Below are positions 16,801 to 29,778 of a stretch of 64,000 nucleotides of DNA, in pieces. Positions within the stretch are counted from its first letter, which is position 1; every line of letters begins with the position of its first letter. Source of the DNA: Cucumis sativus (Eukaryota; Streptophyta; Magnoliopsida; Cucurbitales; Cucurbitaceae); contig NC_026660.2 in the NCBI RefSeq assembly GCF_000004075.3, positions 17,813,837 through 17,877,836 on the forward strand, written 5' to 3'. Below the pieces are notes generated by a model that was not told the DNA's origin, ran no database searches, and was given only the letters and a program-made list of their open reading frames with translations. The translations under genes were made by a program, and so were the position numbers.

Positions 16801-18378
16801 AATCTAATCACCATCACAATCAGTTGCTTTTGGTTGCATTGATTTAAAATAATTAAAATTTAAAACTAGTTTAGTACTGGGATTCGACTCTTGAACTACT
16901 CTAACATTTAATACTTCAATATCGATATTCTATGTTTGCATTTAATTAGACCACGTTTTTCATATATATTCATGTTGGTCATAGATGTTTGGTGGATCTT
17001 CCTCCACTCATCTCACGCTCCTCATATTCCTAAGCAATCCCGTTTATACTCTACTTTTGGAGGAACCCCTATAATATACAAAACGATGTCTGAATAGTAA
17101 ATCAAACACAGAAAAGTTAAATTAATAGCTAGAGCTATATTCATTGCTCTCTATCTTTAGGTTCATAGGAAAAATATAAACCTATATTCACATGTGTTTA
17201 TATAATCCAGCTGAAGGATTCATTAATGGTGATGTTTCCATGGCAGTACTTAAACGTACTGATATCAGATATGAGATGCCATCCAATGCATTATTGAGAC
17301 ACCTATAATTGGAGTTCTGCCTCAAATCTCTATTGTTGTTGTCGTTTATTAACACTCAATTATCATTTTCTTTAGAACCTTAGACTTGAGTCTTATTAAT
17401 TTCCTAGGCTTAAAATTACTCTTTCTAGTTGCTACTAAATTGAATCTCAATAATTTCTTCCATTTTAGATGGTTAGATAGGCTTTGAATCTAATGGAATA
17501 TGCATACATGATTTTGCGATTGTACAATAATCATTACAATTAAGTACGAAGTAAATTTAATAAGATACTTCAAATTACAACCATATATGGTTGGGAGTAC
17601 TTCAATTCAAATTATACATGATTTTGAAATATATGAAAATAAATAAAACTTACCATTACCAATTTCCATTTGATAAAAATGAAACTTCAAACAAGAATTG
17701 AAATTATGAAAAGAAACTAAAAAGAGAAAATAAACCATTTTAGAGGTCTAAATGAAGTCTGATATAATATTTATGTTGTTTTATGGAATAAATCTCTATT
17801 TAATTGATTATTTAGCAGTGTACAAGTCTAAACATACACAAAGAGGAATACACTTAAAGGAAAGAATATGCAGAATAATATCTCCTAAAAATAATCTAAT
17901 TACATTAATACCTTTTCTCAAACTTAAGGTTCGAAACACGAACTTGAGTTTAGTAAGAAAAGAAACAAATTAAACAAAAAGAAGAACAAAAAGCGAATTG
18001 AACGAAGCTGAGAGGTTGAGTGGATCTGGCAGAACGAAAGCAGAGCAAAGCAAAACAAAAGTAGAGCGTTTCGTCGGGTCGGAACAAAAGTAGAGCAGAA
18101 TCGGAGTAGGACGAAAATGAGATCCGAACTGAGTAGGAGCTTTTCATCAGACTGAAACAAAATAGAGCTTAACAGAATTGGAGCATATCTGACGGTTCAG
18201 ATCGTCATATCTGATATGAATGGAATGTGTTGTCGAATTTGAGCTGAATGTAATCTAAGGGAGGAGCGACAACGAAATTCAGAGGAGAAGGAGCGACGAT
18301 GAGTTGCAAATCTGAAGGCGTGGATGACAAATTTGAAGGTATAGGGTTTTTGGAACATATTGACAGTGACTGTACAAT

Positions 18379-18556
18379 AGAAAGACCCTAATGAGGGTAT
18401 AGTAGAAAGACCCTAATGGGGATGACTCTCCTCCGTCGACGAATGATCAACGGAGGCAGACGAACGTGATGTGGCAGAATACAATGAAGCAAAGAAAACC
18501 CTCCTCCGTCAACATACGAACATGATGTAGCAGAATACAATGAGGCAAAGAAAACC
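18379..18556. repeat. Short imperfect direct repeats
   Basis: TAGAAAGACCCTAATG occurs twice within 18379-18419. A longer unit starting CTCCTCCGTC and ending GCAAAGAAAACC occurs at 18428-18500 and again, shortened, at 18501-18556. The surroundings (about 17.95-18.56 kb) are less AT-rich than the flanks. No coding potential is evident, and the origin may be an old transposon; this is not established. Confidence 0.7.
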
Positions 18557-20046
18557 TAGAGCTTCGATAACATGTTTATTAACGCATAGTTAGATTATTT
18601 TTAAGAGATATTAGATTAGTTTTAAGAGATTATTATGGAGATGTTATTATGGTATTGTTCTGCATAATCTTTCTTTAATATCTAGGTTTGTACTCCGGCT
18701 AAACAATCGATGAAACATAGATTCACTCCATAAATTAAAAAATGTACGTTTTTGGCCTTTTGCTTATGCATAGACTAAAATTACTAAAGTGGCCTATCAT
18801 TAAAAACTTAGGTTTTTTTTCCTTCTTCTTTGTCTGCAATCTTTTTCCTTCCTTTCGTGTGTTCTTAATTCTTTTGTTATCCAACCAACTTCTCTCTGTG
18901 CTCCCTAAATCGGTAGAAGACAGAGCATGATTGAAGCAAGATCGAGAAAAGAGAGTGAGACCCACGAGCGAGAGGGAAAAAGGATGGAAAAGTAATTGAA
19001 CAAATGAGAGAGAGAGAGAGAGAATTTGAACAAAAAGAAAAAATTGCAGCCAAATCTAAAGAGGAAGAAATGAGGAGCGAAAGAGAGAAAGAAGAATTTG
19101 TGGTAGCGTAAAGCTTACCACACATTCTAAGGCCACTATTAAAACTCTCGTGCATGGCTGACATAAACGGAAGGAGACGTCTACAAAATTTCCGGTTCAA
19201 GTGTGCTCTTAAAGTGCCCTTTGCTTTTATCTATTGTTTGACTCAGTTTCTATTTCTAACCCATCAAGTTTCACTTAACTTAACTTTCAAATGAGAACAT
19301 AGAAGATAAATTAACAATTTAGCAAAAAACCCTGCAAAATAGAATAGTTTATCCATAATACTTACCATACAAACTCAGATGTTTAATTCAAAATAACAAA
19401 AACATGTATTGTCAAAGGCTAAACTGTTTCCAAATCTCCACTTTCACTTTAATCTTTAAAAAAGAAAAATAAAAATGATTTATTGCTCTTCTCCTCTCTC
19501 TTCGGATCGGAAAGTTTAATCGATTTCAAGAATATTTAAACACTGAAAAAGTGTTTGGTTTTATAATATTACAACCAGTCTAAGGAGAGGTAGAAAAGTA
19601 ATTTGGATATAATGAAAGTCACCTACCCTCTCTATGTTTGCTTTTACCACATTAAATATAAAGACGGTTATACTGAAATTTTGAAAATGATGAAAATAGA
19701 TTCTATCTATTTTCAAAGCATTTCCAAATACGTTACTGAGAATAGGAGTAAAAGAACAATCAGGAAGATGATCCAAACTCACAGATAGAAAAGCATTCAC
19801 AAATAAATTTCTAAACTAATCACATTCATCTCATTCTTTTTTCTTTTTCTTTTTCTTTTTTCTGGGGGGGGCGGGGGATAAACCTGCTTTCCTGGTGATT
19901 ACAGATCAGGATATAACAAAGAGTAATGGGGAAAGAGAGGACAAAATCTAATTTTTTGTGAATATAATTCAGGGAATTTAGAACATTAAAAAAGAAAAAA
20001 AGAAAAAAAAAAGGTTTAGTATAACTCTCCTTCTACTATCAGATTT

Positions 20047-22217
20047 TCACATGGACAATGGAAGAAGCATCCTTCTTTTCTTCTTCCTAGCCAATCTCAC
20101 TTGCTTTGTAACTTTCATGCATAGAAGCAACAACATCGTAATGCATACTAAAATAAATGCCAACTGCATATGCCGAAAATATAAAGAAACTGCCGAGAAC
20201 ACCAGGAACGATAGTATTATGAGTTCCCATATTACAAAAATCACTACATCCACCCTGCATCCAGAACAACATCAACCAACAGTTACATTAGAAGTCATAT
20301 CACATCTATTACCGTCGCAGACAGATAATTCAGTCTTCTTGCTAACAGAAGAGAGAATTCATACATAAACCTTTCAATAAAGAAATGTGTTAGGGACATC
20401 CCTCCTCCATCCGCCTTTCAGTGAGAAAGAAGGACTTTTTTTTATGGATTTATGGATTGTTATGAGATCTTTGGGTGGAATTTAGTTCTTAGCTAGGTTT
20501 CATGTTTCTCGTTGGACTTTAACTTCGAGGATCTTTTGTAATTATTCTTTAGACACTATTTTACTTAGTTGATCCTCCTTTCATACTTTAATATGGTTTG
20601 TGTGGGCTTGATTTTTTCTCCTTATGTGCCTTAGAATTCTTTCATTTTTTTCTTGATGAAAGCAATTTGTTTCTATCAAAAGAATGTGTTATTCTTTTGA
20701 TAGGCACAGTTGCACAAAGTCAAGCCTGCCGATATCTAATTGGGTATATTGCCTCATAAGATGAAAAGATGTACGGTTGGCATAAGTGAAAGTTCTTAAT
20801 CAATAATGAACTATTTCAAAGCAAAAATGCAAATTAGGTTCCTATCAATCACCTATCATACATAAACTTGCACTTCCAACTTCCAATTTTATGCACTGAC
20901 ATGACGTTCTTTTGAACCTAAAACAAGCAAATGTCATTGATCTAACATCGTGCTAAGAAAATATAAAAAGTTATATTTCCAATTTACACGAGAAAAATTT
21001 ACAACTACAAACAAGAAAACGTATTCTCAAGACCTTGTTATTTGAAAGTAGAACTACACTCGCTAGTGATATATAATAGGAAGCTAAAACAGAAACACAT
21101 GTGGTTTTCCTTTTTCTTTTGGAGAATAAAATTTCTGATTGAAGATTTTATGGTGCAATTTCCAAAATATTTTCCTTCAGTGGAGTGCAATTAGCAATCA
21201 AGGCAAGATAAAAAGACAGAACTCTATCAACTGATACTTATAATCTTATTCATTTCCACCATCATGGGTATTTTTCAATATCCTATAAGCATTGAATTTT
21301 TTTCCTATATTTGAAACAGCTTTTTTGGAGAAAGAACGAAAGAATATGTGGGCATACAAATAAACCAGCCCACAAAAAAGGCACAATCCTATAAGAATGA
21401 ACTCCAACTAAGCAAAATAACACCCAAGGAATAACTGCAACAGGTCTTCGAAATTGAAGCCGGCAAGAAAACATATAAACGAAGAAGGGAATAAATCTCG
21501 ATAGAGTCCTTCACCAGCCCTCTAAGATCCTACCATTCCGATCACCCCCCAAAACCCACATGATCGTATACACAACCTCCAGGTGGATTGAAGAGGAACT
21601 CATTGATCATAGCACAAACGTCCCTCTGGCGATCAAAGGAATATAGGCATAGGATTTGATGCTAAGCAGGAAAGTACATGAAATTTCCCAAGCTACAACT
21701 AAAGGGACTCGCGAGCATGCTTCTTGAAAACGTAAAGAAATTCAATCGAACAATTAGAATAGCACATCATCCGATGCATCTAGACCTATGCTTATGAGAA
21801 TTCCGTTTCAAGAACCAAAATCCCTCCCCTTTTCCAATAAACAACACCAACCCAGCATATAAGAAATCAACAATCGGAAAACGATCTCAACAAATTTCAA
21901 ATTCTAATGACCTAAAACAAACATAACAGATTCGCACAAATTGGTGACACAACAACGAACATGTGCAATGATCCGAATCCTGTAAATGAGCATAAAAGGA
22001 ACAGAAGGGGCGTGGCGTAGGTGATCGATGAAAACCGACCCAATTGAAAAGAAAACGTAAAAAAAGAGCGAAAATTAAGAATCTGAAAAAAAGAAGAAGG
22101 GTACCTGGAGGATGTAATATTGGAGGTAGAGGAGAAGAAGGAGACGGAAGCCCACTCGTGTTTGGATCGAATCTGGTATTCTCTCAACTGCTCAACCAGA
22201 TTCGATCGAGTAATCAT
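20047..22217 (-). CDS. Small two-pass membrane protein of unknown function
   Basis: Two exons on the minus strand, 22217-22105 and 20254-20047, join in phase (AG|G) to give 106 residues. The N-terminal 38 residues are polar (MITRSNLVEQLREYQIRS, then a Ser-rich stretch). Exon 2 encodes two hydrophobic segments (about VVIFVIWELIILSFLVFSAV and LAFILVCITMLLLLCM) separated by SLYFRHMQ. A very basic tail, VRLARKKKRRMLLPLSM, ends the protein. The layout suggests a small integral membrane protein with a positively charged, probably cytosolic C-terminus. I recall similar short proteins of unknown function annotated in other plants, so it is probably real, but I assign no activity. The ATG at 22217 is chosen because it opens the LVEQLREYQIRS block. 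Longer antisense and overlapping frames here are shadows. The roughly 1.85-kb intron carries a LINE fragment. Confidence 0.85.
20379..20691 (+). mobile_element. 5'-truncated LINE (3' end) with target-site duplication
   Basis: A roughly 285-bp non-coding segment (about 20393-20677) ends with the TTCTTGATGAAAGCAATTTG-type tail typical of the 3' UTR of plant L1 LINEs. It is flanked by AAAGAAATGTGTTA (20379-20392) and AAAAGAATGTGTTA (20678-20691), a near-perfect duplication as left by target-primed reverse transcription. It is inserted antisense to the host gene, inside its intron. No open reading frame remains. Confidence 0.72.
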
Positions 22218-25200
22218 GGCTGAAGCTGAACCCCGAGACCTTCTTTTCTTTGCCTCAAGGGAGGAAGAGGGAAGGTGAAGAATGGAGGAATGAAAGCAGC
22301 GACAAAGGAATGAAACAAGGAATTGAGAAATGGAATTGAGAGAGAGCATGAGGCGTTCAATTCGCAGTGGTTCAGGTTGGAGGGGGTTTGTTTGTTGGAA
22401 TGCGCTGCGTGGACCTTCTCTCACTACTCCTTCACCCCCCCACACCCCACCCCCCGGCCTTCTTCTCCCCCAAAATTCCATCATTCCCTTCAGAAAGACA
22501 TTTTGGACTTTGCAAACTGTAATGGACCTTTTCCCTTTGGGTTTGCTTCAGGCCCATGCCCATCATATTACTAACTTTTCATATTTTGGTTCTAACTAAT
22601 ACTCATTTTTGCTTTAATTTCAACCAAATTCAATTTCAGCATATCTTACAATGGGGAACAAGTTGGACAATTTCAATTCAATTCCAAAAATATCCAATCT
22701 TCTATATCTGTACTCTTAAGTTTTTAGTAGTAGGTAAGTCTTGATTATATTTAAACTAAAAGCAAAACCTATAGATTCTCCTTCTTCAAAATCCATTTAG
22801 TCATTTGAAGCCTTATTAGTAAACAAAATCATTCAAACAAGATATGAGAATAATCCTATATGCTTCAATAGCTATAACTTAATGTCTGTCGTAGTATTTA
22901 TCATACCAAATGTTACAGTCGCTTTACTCTTCCAATACTAATTAAAAACAAAGAAATATGGGTAGGTAGTTAAGTACATCGATAAGATATTTTGAAGTAT
23001 TCCAATTTGAAGCTCATCTTTGAAAGTGAAAAGTTAGTACTTGTTAGTAATATTGATTCAACTGTGGAAGGATATCTTGACGATCGTAAGTCCAAACTTT
23101 CGACTACTTTATTTATAACATTTTTCAGGTGGTCAACAAAAGTGTGTTGTACCTTCTTCGACTAAAATACAAAGTATATTATTATTATAGCAACATATAC
23201 ATGTAACAGATTTGATAAAAAGTGCATTATATAGGAGCTTGGTTTGAAGCCCACAATAATATGTATAGTCGAATGCTAGTTATTCACCGTGATGTGAATT
23301 ATATATATTTCATTCTAAAACGAATTAAACTATGTAGAGATGTGTTGATGTGAGACGTCGCTAGATGAGATTAGATGATTTAGAAGATATTCATGTTAAG
23401 CATAATGGATTTGATACATTACGAAGAATCTATCAAGATAAAAGTTTTTCACCCTTTAAAGATTGACTCATGGTCGGACCCAGTAGTTTTACCAACGTGT
23501 TCTTGACACGAGGGTCATTAATTGAAATAGTAAAAAATTCTTTTGCATCTTATATACATTTAAGATTTCAATCGATAACTATTTAAAATGAATATTCATT
23601 AGCTTGAGATATCCAGAAGTCTAACGTCTAAGTATTATTTTCAAAAAAGAAAAAAAAAATATACAATGTTAGTTTAGAACAGACGTTGTCACCTTGTCTA
23701 AAGATATACCTTTTTTTAACTAATATTTTGGGTCCATTTTTAAATTTGTTGGATCGATATAAAAAGATAGTTTTGGTTTACAATTAATTAACCTATATAT
23801 GGCATTAAAAGTGATGGTAATTAACCTCTATACACATTATTTGTTTATAATTACTTATACATAATCAAACAACAATTCTAGCAATTTAGATCCAGCCTAA
23901 AGTCTTTTTCTTTTGAGCAAGAAATAAACAGGCATGAAAGTGGTGAATTATTAATAATCATTCGAAATTAGGCACTTTAATTAAGTTTGAATAAAAATCT
24001 GCCAAAGGAATTGTTTCACATGCTAATCCCAATCCATTACTTTCATGTTCCTTCAATTATTGTTTAAAGGTCCACTCCTCTTTAAATACAGATCCATTTA
24101 GATTCATTTTAATACTTATAAACAATTTTTTTATATGTAATTCAAATGGTAGAACTTCATGATATATATATAGCAAAGGATAAGCTCCATGTTCTTTGTG
24201 ATAATGATTTAACATACCTATTATATATAGCTCCTAACTTTATGCTGTAGGAATTTATGATATAATTGCCTCTAACTCTAACTAGAGATCAATTCTGGAA
24301 TTAGTTTAAACATTCAAATTCAGAAATAATAATAAGACCATTAGATTTGGTTGGATTAATATATATTACTTAATTCTCATTGTTGTTAAAACGTGAGCAT
24401 ACTAGAGAAAAATAAATTTGAAAGAATGAAAAAAAAAAACCCTAAAGATGACTTAATTCAATTTTCAATCTCCTTGATGTGGCCTTGATATGTAACTTTG
24501 GTACAATTAATTAAGTGTAAACAACTACTACTTATACAAACAAAATCAATCACATTTTATTTATTTCTTTTCAATTTTTAATAACAAACATTTTTCTTTT
24601 TTTCTTTTCAAACAAAATCTAAAAATTTAAAAAAAAATCCAAAACTATTTTTTGAAAAAGACTTGAGCTTAATTTTTTAAAAGCATTAGTAAAATGTGAA
24701 GGGACAACAAAATTAATTTGGAGTAAAAATAAAGTTTTACAATAAATTTAGTTATAAAAAACCATAGCATATATCGTAAATATAATAAAACAAACCTTAG
24801 TTTTTAATGTTCTAAATTATTTTATTCTTTATATATCTCATCAGTTATAATATGCAATGAAAAGACTATGGATGGGATGTGGTACCATACAAACTCATCT
24901 CAATTGGTCCTTCTCCTTCCTCCCAATGTGCCAATAAATCCCTTTTCTAACAGGACTGCTGAAGTCTTCAACCAAACAAAAATCAAGATTAGGTTAATTC
25001 TATGGGATTTCCATATGATATAATAGAAATATTAATTCATCCATTATAAAGTTACATATACATTTCATTAAATCAGATGTGAACAAGCTCAAAATCTAGT
25101 AGATAATAATTATTTGGTTGAATGATATGTATACCCAACCATATTTTTTCAACCCATCAACTTTTTGAAAACAGTGTTATATATATTTTATAAATGTTAA

Positions 25201-25954
25201 TGAATATACCCAATAGTTGTAAAGTCTTTCCTTTTCTCTTTTCTCTGGATGGGTATATATATAGTGCAAGTTGGAAACTCAATAATGCAAGCATTAAGAA
25301 AAGGTATGGCTTCTTTTAAAAGCTTGCCCATGCCTAACTAGAAGATGGATCCGATGGCTAACCAAAAAAATTAAAGGCACCCCTATAGGTGTAGAATAAG
25401 ATGGGAGTACTTCAACTATATATATATCATCTAATAAAGTTTTGAATGAAACGTAACTTCAACCTTATATTTATTTTGTAAATTAATTTGTTACTTGTAT
25501 CATAGTGTTGGTCTTATTAACAAATTTTGGATAATCGAGTATTTGAATCTCTAGAATTTCGAAAAGAATTATGAAAACAAAAGTTCAAGAAATAAATAAA
25601 TTTTGTTTGTATTTTTTTATATTTTGTGGATTTTGTGAGATATAAGAAAAGTATTGATTCACTCTCTTTTTCAATGTTGAACTTATGAGAACGTAGAATT
25701 ATTTATCAAAGTATTGATGTGTTGATAAAAATTTAATATACATTATAACTATCTTTTACATTTACATCTAAATAATATTAAGCAAATTATTTTAAAATTT
25801 ATTTTTGGTCCAAATCCTCATTTTCTTTGAATAATAATATATTGTCACGTGCACAAATGAATCATGAATAATGAAAATTTGCATACTAAACTTTAAATTT
25901 TTTTGTCTATTTAATATTTTTAAATTTAGTTTCAAACTTCAATTTTAGTGTTCA

Positions 25955-26016
25955 CTAGTTACTAATAGACATAAAATTTAAAATTCTAGTTACTAATAGA
26001 CATAAAATTTAAAATT
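25955..26016. repeat. 31-bp perfect tandem duplication
   Basis: A unit beginning CTAGTTACTAATAGACATAA is present twice, at 25955-25985 and 25986-26016. No function is inferred. Confidence 0.93.
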
Positions 26017-27381
26017 TAAAGTTATAAAGATTTTTTATTTGATGGTAGAATTTAAATTTACATGTAACTAAAAATTAAAGATTTTTAGATCAATTCCAAA
26101 CATAAAACCAAACCTATACTTTTAAAAAATAAAGGATAAACATAATCAAAATTATCATAAGGTTGCAGCCAATCAACTCAATCACCACCATACTATAGAT
26201 GATATATATAAAAGTGGTTCCAATATGTCAATTGATTTTTGGGATCAATTATTCTTTTGTTTCATATACTATGAAAACTTGTACTCTATCTCTCGTACGA
26301 TCAAACTTAGTATAAATTTCTTTTATTGTCCCATTTTAGCCTAATATTTTGAAGAATGATACACCTTTTCTTTCATAGGGCTTCATATATGATATAAAAT
26401 TGATAAAGATAAAGAATAGAGAAAAATGTGACTATGGGTTTAAAATATTAAGAACCACCCAACATTATCAAAATAAATATGATTGAGATAATAAAATATA
26501 GATTTTATAAATGAAAAAGAAATGGATATTAATTGGTTACAAATTTGGTCACGAAACTTTAGAAATTGACTATCAACAACTCAACCCAAAATAGAGAATA
26601 TATATCAATATGATGTCTCTGTGGGGACACGTGCTATGCACATGGACCAACAATGCAATGCGACATTGAAATAACTAAAGTGTTCCATTCCAATAGGAAA
26701 CTCTTTATATTCAAATTTAAATATTTAATTTTTCTTTACCAAATAACTTATACAATTCGAAATTTGTGTAGTACAACCATTCAAAAATGAAGTAAATTCT
26801 ATCGTCTTAAAGGTGGATGACATGTTAATTGTCACTAAACTTTACGTCCATTTGTATTAGTTATTAAGATTTAAATACTAATAATCTACTTTTAAATGTT
26901 TGAGTTCTTACTTTACCTGTTCGTTTCACTATTTCAGTTAGTGGAGGATAAATATTTTGTATTGATCCAAGGAGCATTTTCATATAACAAAATGAACCAA
27001 AATATTTACCAAATATAGTAAAGTTTTAATTTCTTTATTTATCAATTACAGATATCGATAGTCACTAATTCTATTAATCGCTGTTATCAACTGATTCTAT
27101 TAGTGATTATCAGTGTTCGATCTATCGTTGATAAAATCTAAAAATTTGTTATATTTTATAAATATATTTTCATCAAATCTGCTATTTAGAACACTCTCCA
27201 AATTTTAATATATATAATAAAATAAACTAAAATATTTGTAAAATATAACAAAACTTTAGATTCTATAAAAAATAGAAACCGATAAACTTCTATTATTGTC
27301 TATCTATCAATACCAATTTAAAATCTCGTTATATTTTATAAATATTTTATCAAATTTGTCATTTTCACCATTCTTCCCACC

Positions 27382-27563
27382 TATATATACATATACATAT
27401 TCCACACAAATATAAAATTTTAATTAGTTATTTCAACGCTAAAAAACCATATATTTTAATAAACAAAATTAAAAGAATAAGAAAAACTAATTCTAATATA
27501 TACACACATATTCAACGGTAATATAAAACTTTAATTAGTTATTCATCAACGCTAAGAAACCTG
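27382..27563. repeat. Imperfect direct duplication of about 70 bp
   Basis: The segment 27382-27450 (ATATATACAT..., TTTAATTAGTTATT, CAACGCTAA) recurs at about 27497-27563 with a few indels. The two copies are separated by about 50 bp of A-rich DNA. Confidence 0.8.
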
Positions 27564-28973
27564 TTAATTTTTATATATATATAAACAAGTTTTTTGTGTT
27601 TTTTATTTTATTCTCTTTGCTTATTTTTACCACAACAATTTTGAATCCGTAACTTTTAGATTGAGAATAATTATATATTTTATTTTCATATTTTTGATAT
27701 TACAATTCACCTTTTAAATTTGAATTGTATTTATCAAGTTTCTAGAGATTGAAATTTTTTTATCCCATCAACGAAATCTCCCAAACTAATTAGTAAACTA
27801 ATATGTCTCGAAATAAGAAGAAAACATTTTATACTTAGAAATTAGCAATTAAGACAATCTTACCTATATTAAGACTTAAAAAAGGGATCAAAGTGGAATA
27901 TTTAGTGTCAATTTTATACTTATCCAGCATGTTTTCTCATTAAAATTTTCTCACTAATTCCAAAACAATGTAAAATATTCATAAACCAGAAATTTGAATA
28001 AGTATTCCACTTTAGAAATTAGAAAGAAAAGAGAGAAGCACAAAATTCAAAATTTATGTCCATCGTCTATAAAAAGTTAAAGCACATAATCTCGATGAAA
28101 ATGTCAAAGCATATGATCTCAATCAGATTTAAATTTTCTCATTTAGCCGTGCGGCCAAAATCATGCCTCAATTTTTTAAATTTCTTGATTTTCCTTAGGA
28201 AGGAAAAAGGAAAAAAAAGGCAAAATTTTGGATTTTAGTAATTTCAATTCAATCATGTTAGCAATTTTATCTCTAATACATTTTATTATACTTTTAATTC
28301 CGATTAAATTGAAAGCAACAATTTAGTCTTTAAACTTTCATCGGTAATAATTTAATTTTTATACTTTCAATTTAGTTATATATAACCATTTAATTTTAAA
28401 ATGTTTCGATTATGCAAGAATTTAGTTCCTAAATGTAGTGGGTAAGATTTAAACTTTATAGAAATAGTTTATCTATTCAAGAAATCAAATCTTAATGTTG
28501 ATTTATCTAATAGAAACTAAATGCTATGGACTAAATTGTTATAAACCAATATTCCAAGACTAGATCATTCCTTCTTCAAACAGTTAAATAATAAAAATGA
28601 TTTTTAATTTAAAATTTAAGAAGTATACAACAAAATAAACAATTCTTAATTAATACTATCCTATATGGAATTTAATTTGTAAGTATGATAAAATATAAAA
28701 TTAATTTTATTATATTTTGTAAATATTTTTTAATAATTTTATCATTATTTTATTACTGTATTGTTATACCAGTGAAAAATAAAAATAAAAAGGGGAAACC
28801 ATAGAATTGGTAAGCTAAAGTTAGAGGTAAAAATGTAATTGTTTGAAAACATTTTGAAATTGATAAACAAAATAAGAACTTAGATCCAACATTTAAGAAC
28901 CGAAAAAGATATAAGAAAAAAAGAAAAAGAAAAAGAAAATAATGGAAAGTTAAAATAGGATTAAAAATGTAAA

Positions 28974-29170
28974 ACCGACCATCGGTCTCCTATGGCCTCA
29001 TAGAACGTGAGAATCTTATACATAACGTACAGCTTCCAATATATTCAATAATATGCCCTTCCACCGACTCTCTCCTTTCAAAAACCGAAACCAAAACCCA
29101 ATACCCTAAACACCCTTCATTGGGCCCCACTCTTGCCGACCTTCAACGTTTTCATCCAATCAATACCGAC
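28974..29170 (+). promoter_or_regulatory. Cluster of four DRE/CRT (RCCGAC) motifs
   Basis: ACCGAC at 28974-28979, 29063-29068 and 29165-29170 and GCCGAC at 29135-29140, all on the plus strand and 610-805 bp upstream of the dehydrin ATG. RCCGAC is the binding site of CBF/DREB factors, which drive cold- and drought-induced transcription of COR/ERD dehydrins. The motifs are seen directly; their activity is inferred. Confidence 0.75.
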
Positions 29171-29324
29171 ACCACCGGCTCCACTTCTATCATCTTCCTC
29201 CACGTTGCACTCTCTCATTGGTCCATCCAGAACCTTCGTACACCCTCTCTTACTTTCTTCTTTTGACTACAGTCCGCGACTACCCATATCTCCCCCACTC
29301 GCTCACATTCCCCGCCACGTCGAG

Positions 29325-29598
29325 TAAACTCACAACCTGTCAGCGAGTGGTCCATGCGTGGGAAATCCGCGTCGGGGATTCAGATCTGACGAAAAAGGCA
29401 AAAAAGAAGAAATGATTTATTTTTCGCTTTCTTCTTTTATTTTATTTATTTTAATAAAGAAATTAAATGCTTTTCTTTCCATTGAATCCACCACGTCGGT
29501 TCTCTGCCAGAACAAATAAATAAATTAATATTGTGTTAGGATTTTTGATTTGGCCAATTTTTGGCGTTACGATCAGGATGAGGCGCGTTGGATACGTG
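29325..29598. promoter_or_regulatory. ABRE-type motifs and overlapping DRE/ABRE
   Basis: CCACGT at 29325-29330 (ACGTGG on the minus strand). 29491-29500 reads ACCGACGTGG on the minus strand, so a DRE core runs into an ACGTGG ABRE core. ACGTGTG occurs at 29594-29600, next to GCGCG. ABREs bind ABF/AREB bZIP factors in the abscisic-acid response. Together with the upstream RCCGAC cluster this gives both ABA-dependent and ABA-independent stress input. Confidence 0.65.
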
Positions 29599-29618
29599 TG
29601 GCGCGTTTTCTTTGTACC

Positions 29619-29625
29619 TATAAAA
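29619..29625 (+). promoter_or_regulatory. TATA box of the dehydrin gene
   Basis: TATAAAA lies 154-160 bp upstream of the dehydrin ATG and just downstream of the ACGTGTG motif. Transcription would start roughly 25-35 bp further on, giving a 5' UTR of about 120 nt. Confidence 0.7.
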
Positions 29626-29778
29626 TGGTACACTTGGAGTCCCACTAAGCAACTTAACTAAGTCTATTCACAATAATACACAAAGCAGCTTATTCATTCT
29701 CAACACCTCACTAGTAACTGCCCAGTATCTCTCTCTTTTTTTTCTGATTCATCTTCTCAACTAGTTTTTTTCATACCC

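Larger units (their letters stand above)
10106..20046. other. Gene-poor AT-rich region
   Basis: Apart from the U6-like sequence and the direct repeats near 18.4 kb listed separately, I find no convincing gene. Open frames are short, of low complexity and without conserved motifs. GAAA, GA and TA simple repeats occur, for example near 12510, 13220 and 19005. A run of eight G, C and five G near 19864-19877 follows a pyrimidine-rich tract. Confidence 0.6.
22218..28970. other. Gene desert, AT-rich
   Basis: No gene or RNA could be supported. The first 350 bp are GC- and C-rich and should hold the promoter of the minus-strand membrane-protein gene, including GGCCCAT motifs near 22550. The rest is AT-rich with local duplications listed separately. 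Diffuse repeats with RRTAAAATATAACAAA-like text (about 27.0-27.4 kb and 28.6-28.75 kb) resemble text at 54.7 kb and may be old MITE-like relics. Confidence 0.6.

Noticed and set aside
18735..19200. Overlapping minus-strand frames near 19 kb
   Set aside because: Ser/Leu-rich frames created by GA-rich simple repeats; no start context, motifs or exon partners.
21912..22484. 190-residue minus-strand open frame across the membrane-protein first exon
   Set aside because: It contains exon 1 of the two-exon gene in frame but reads through the splice donor into the intron and extends into 5' UTR. The two-exon model gives the coherent protein.
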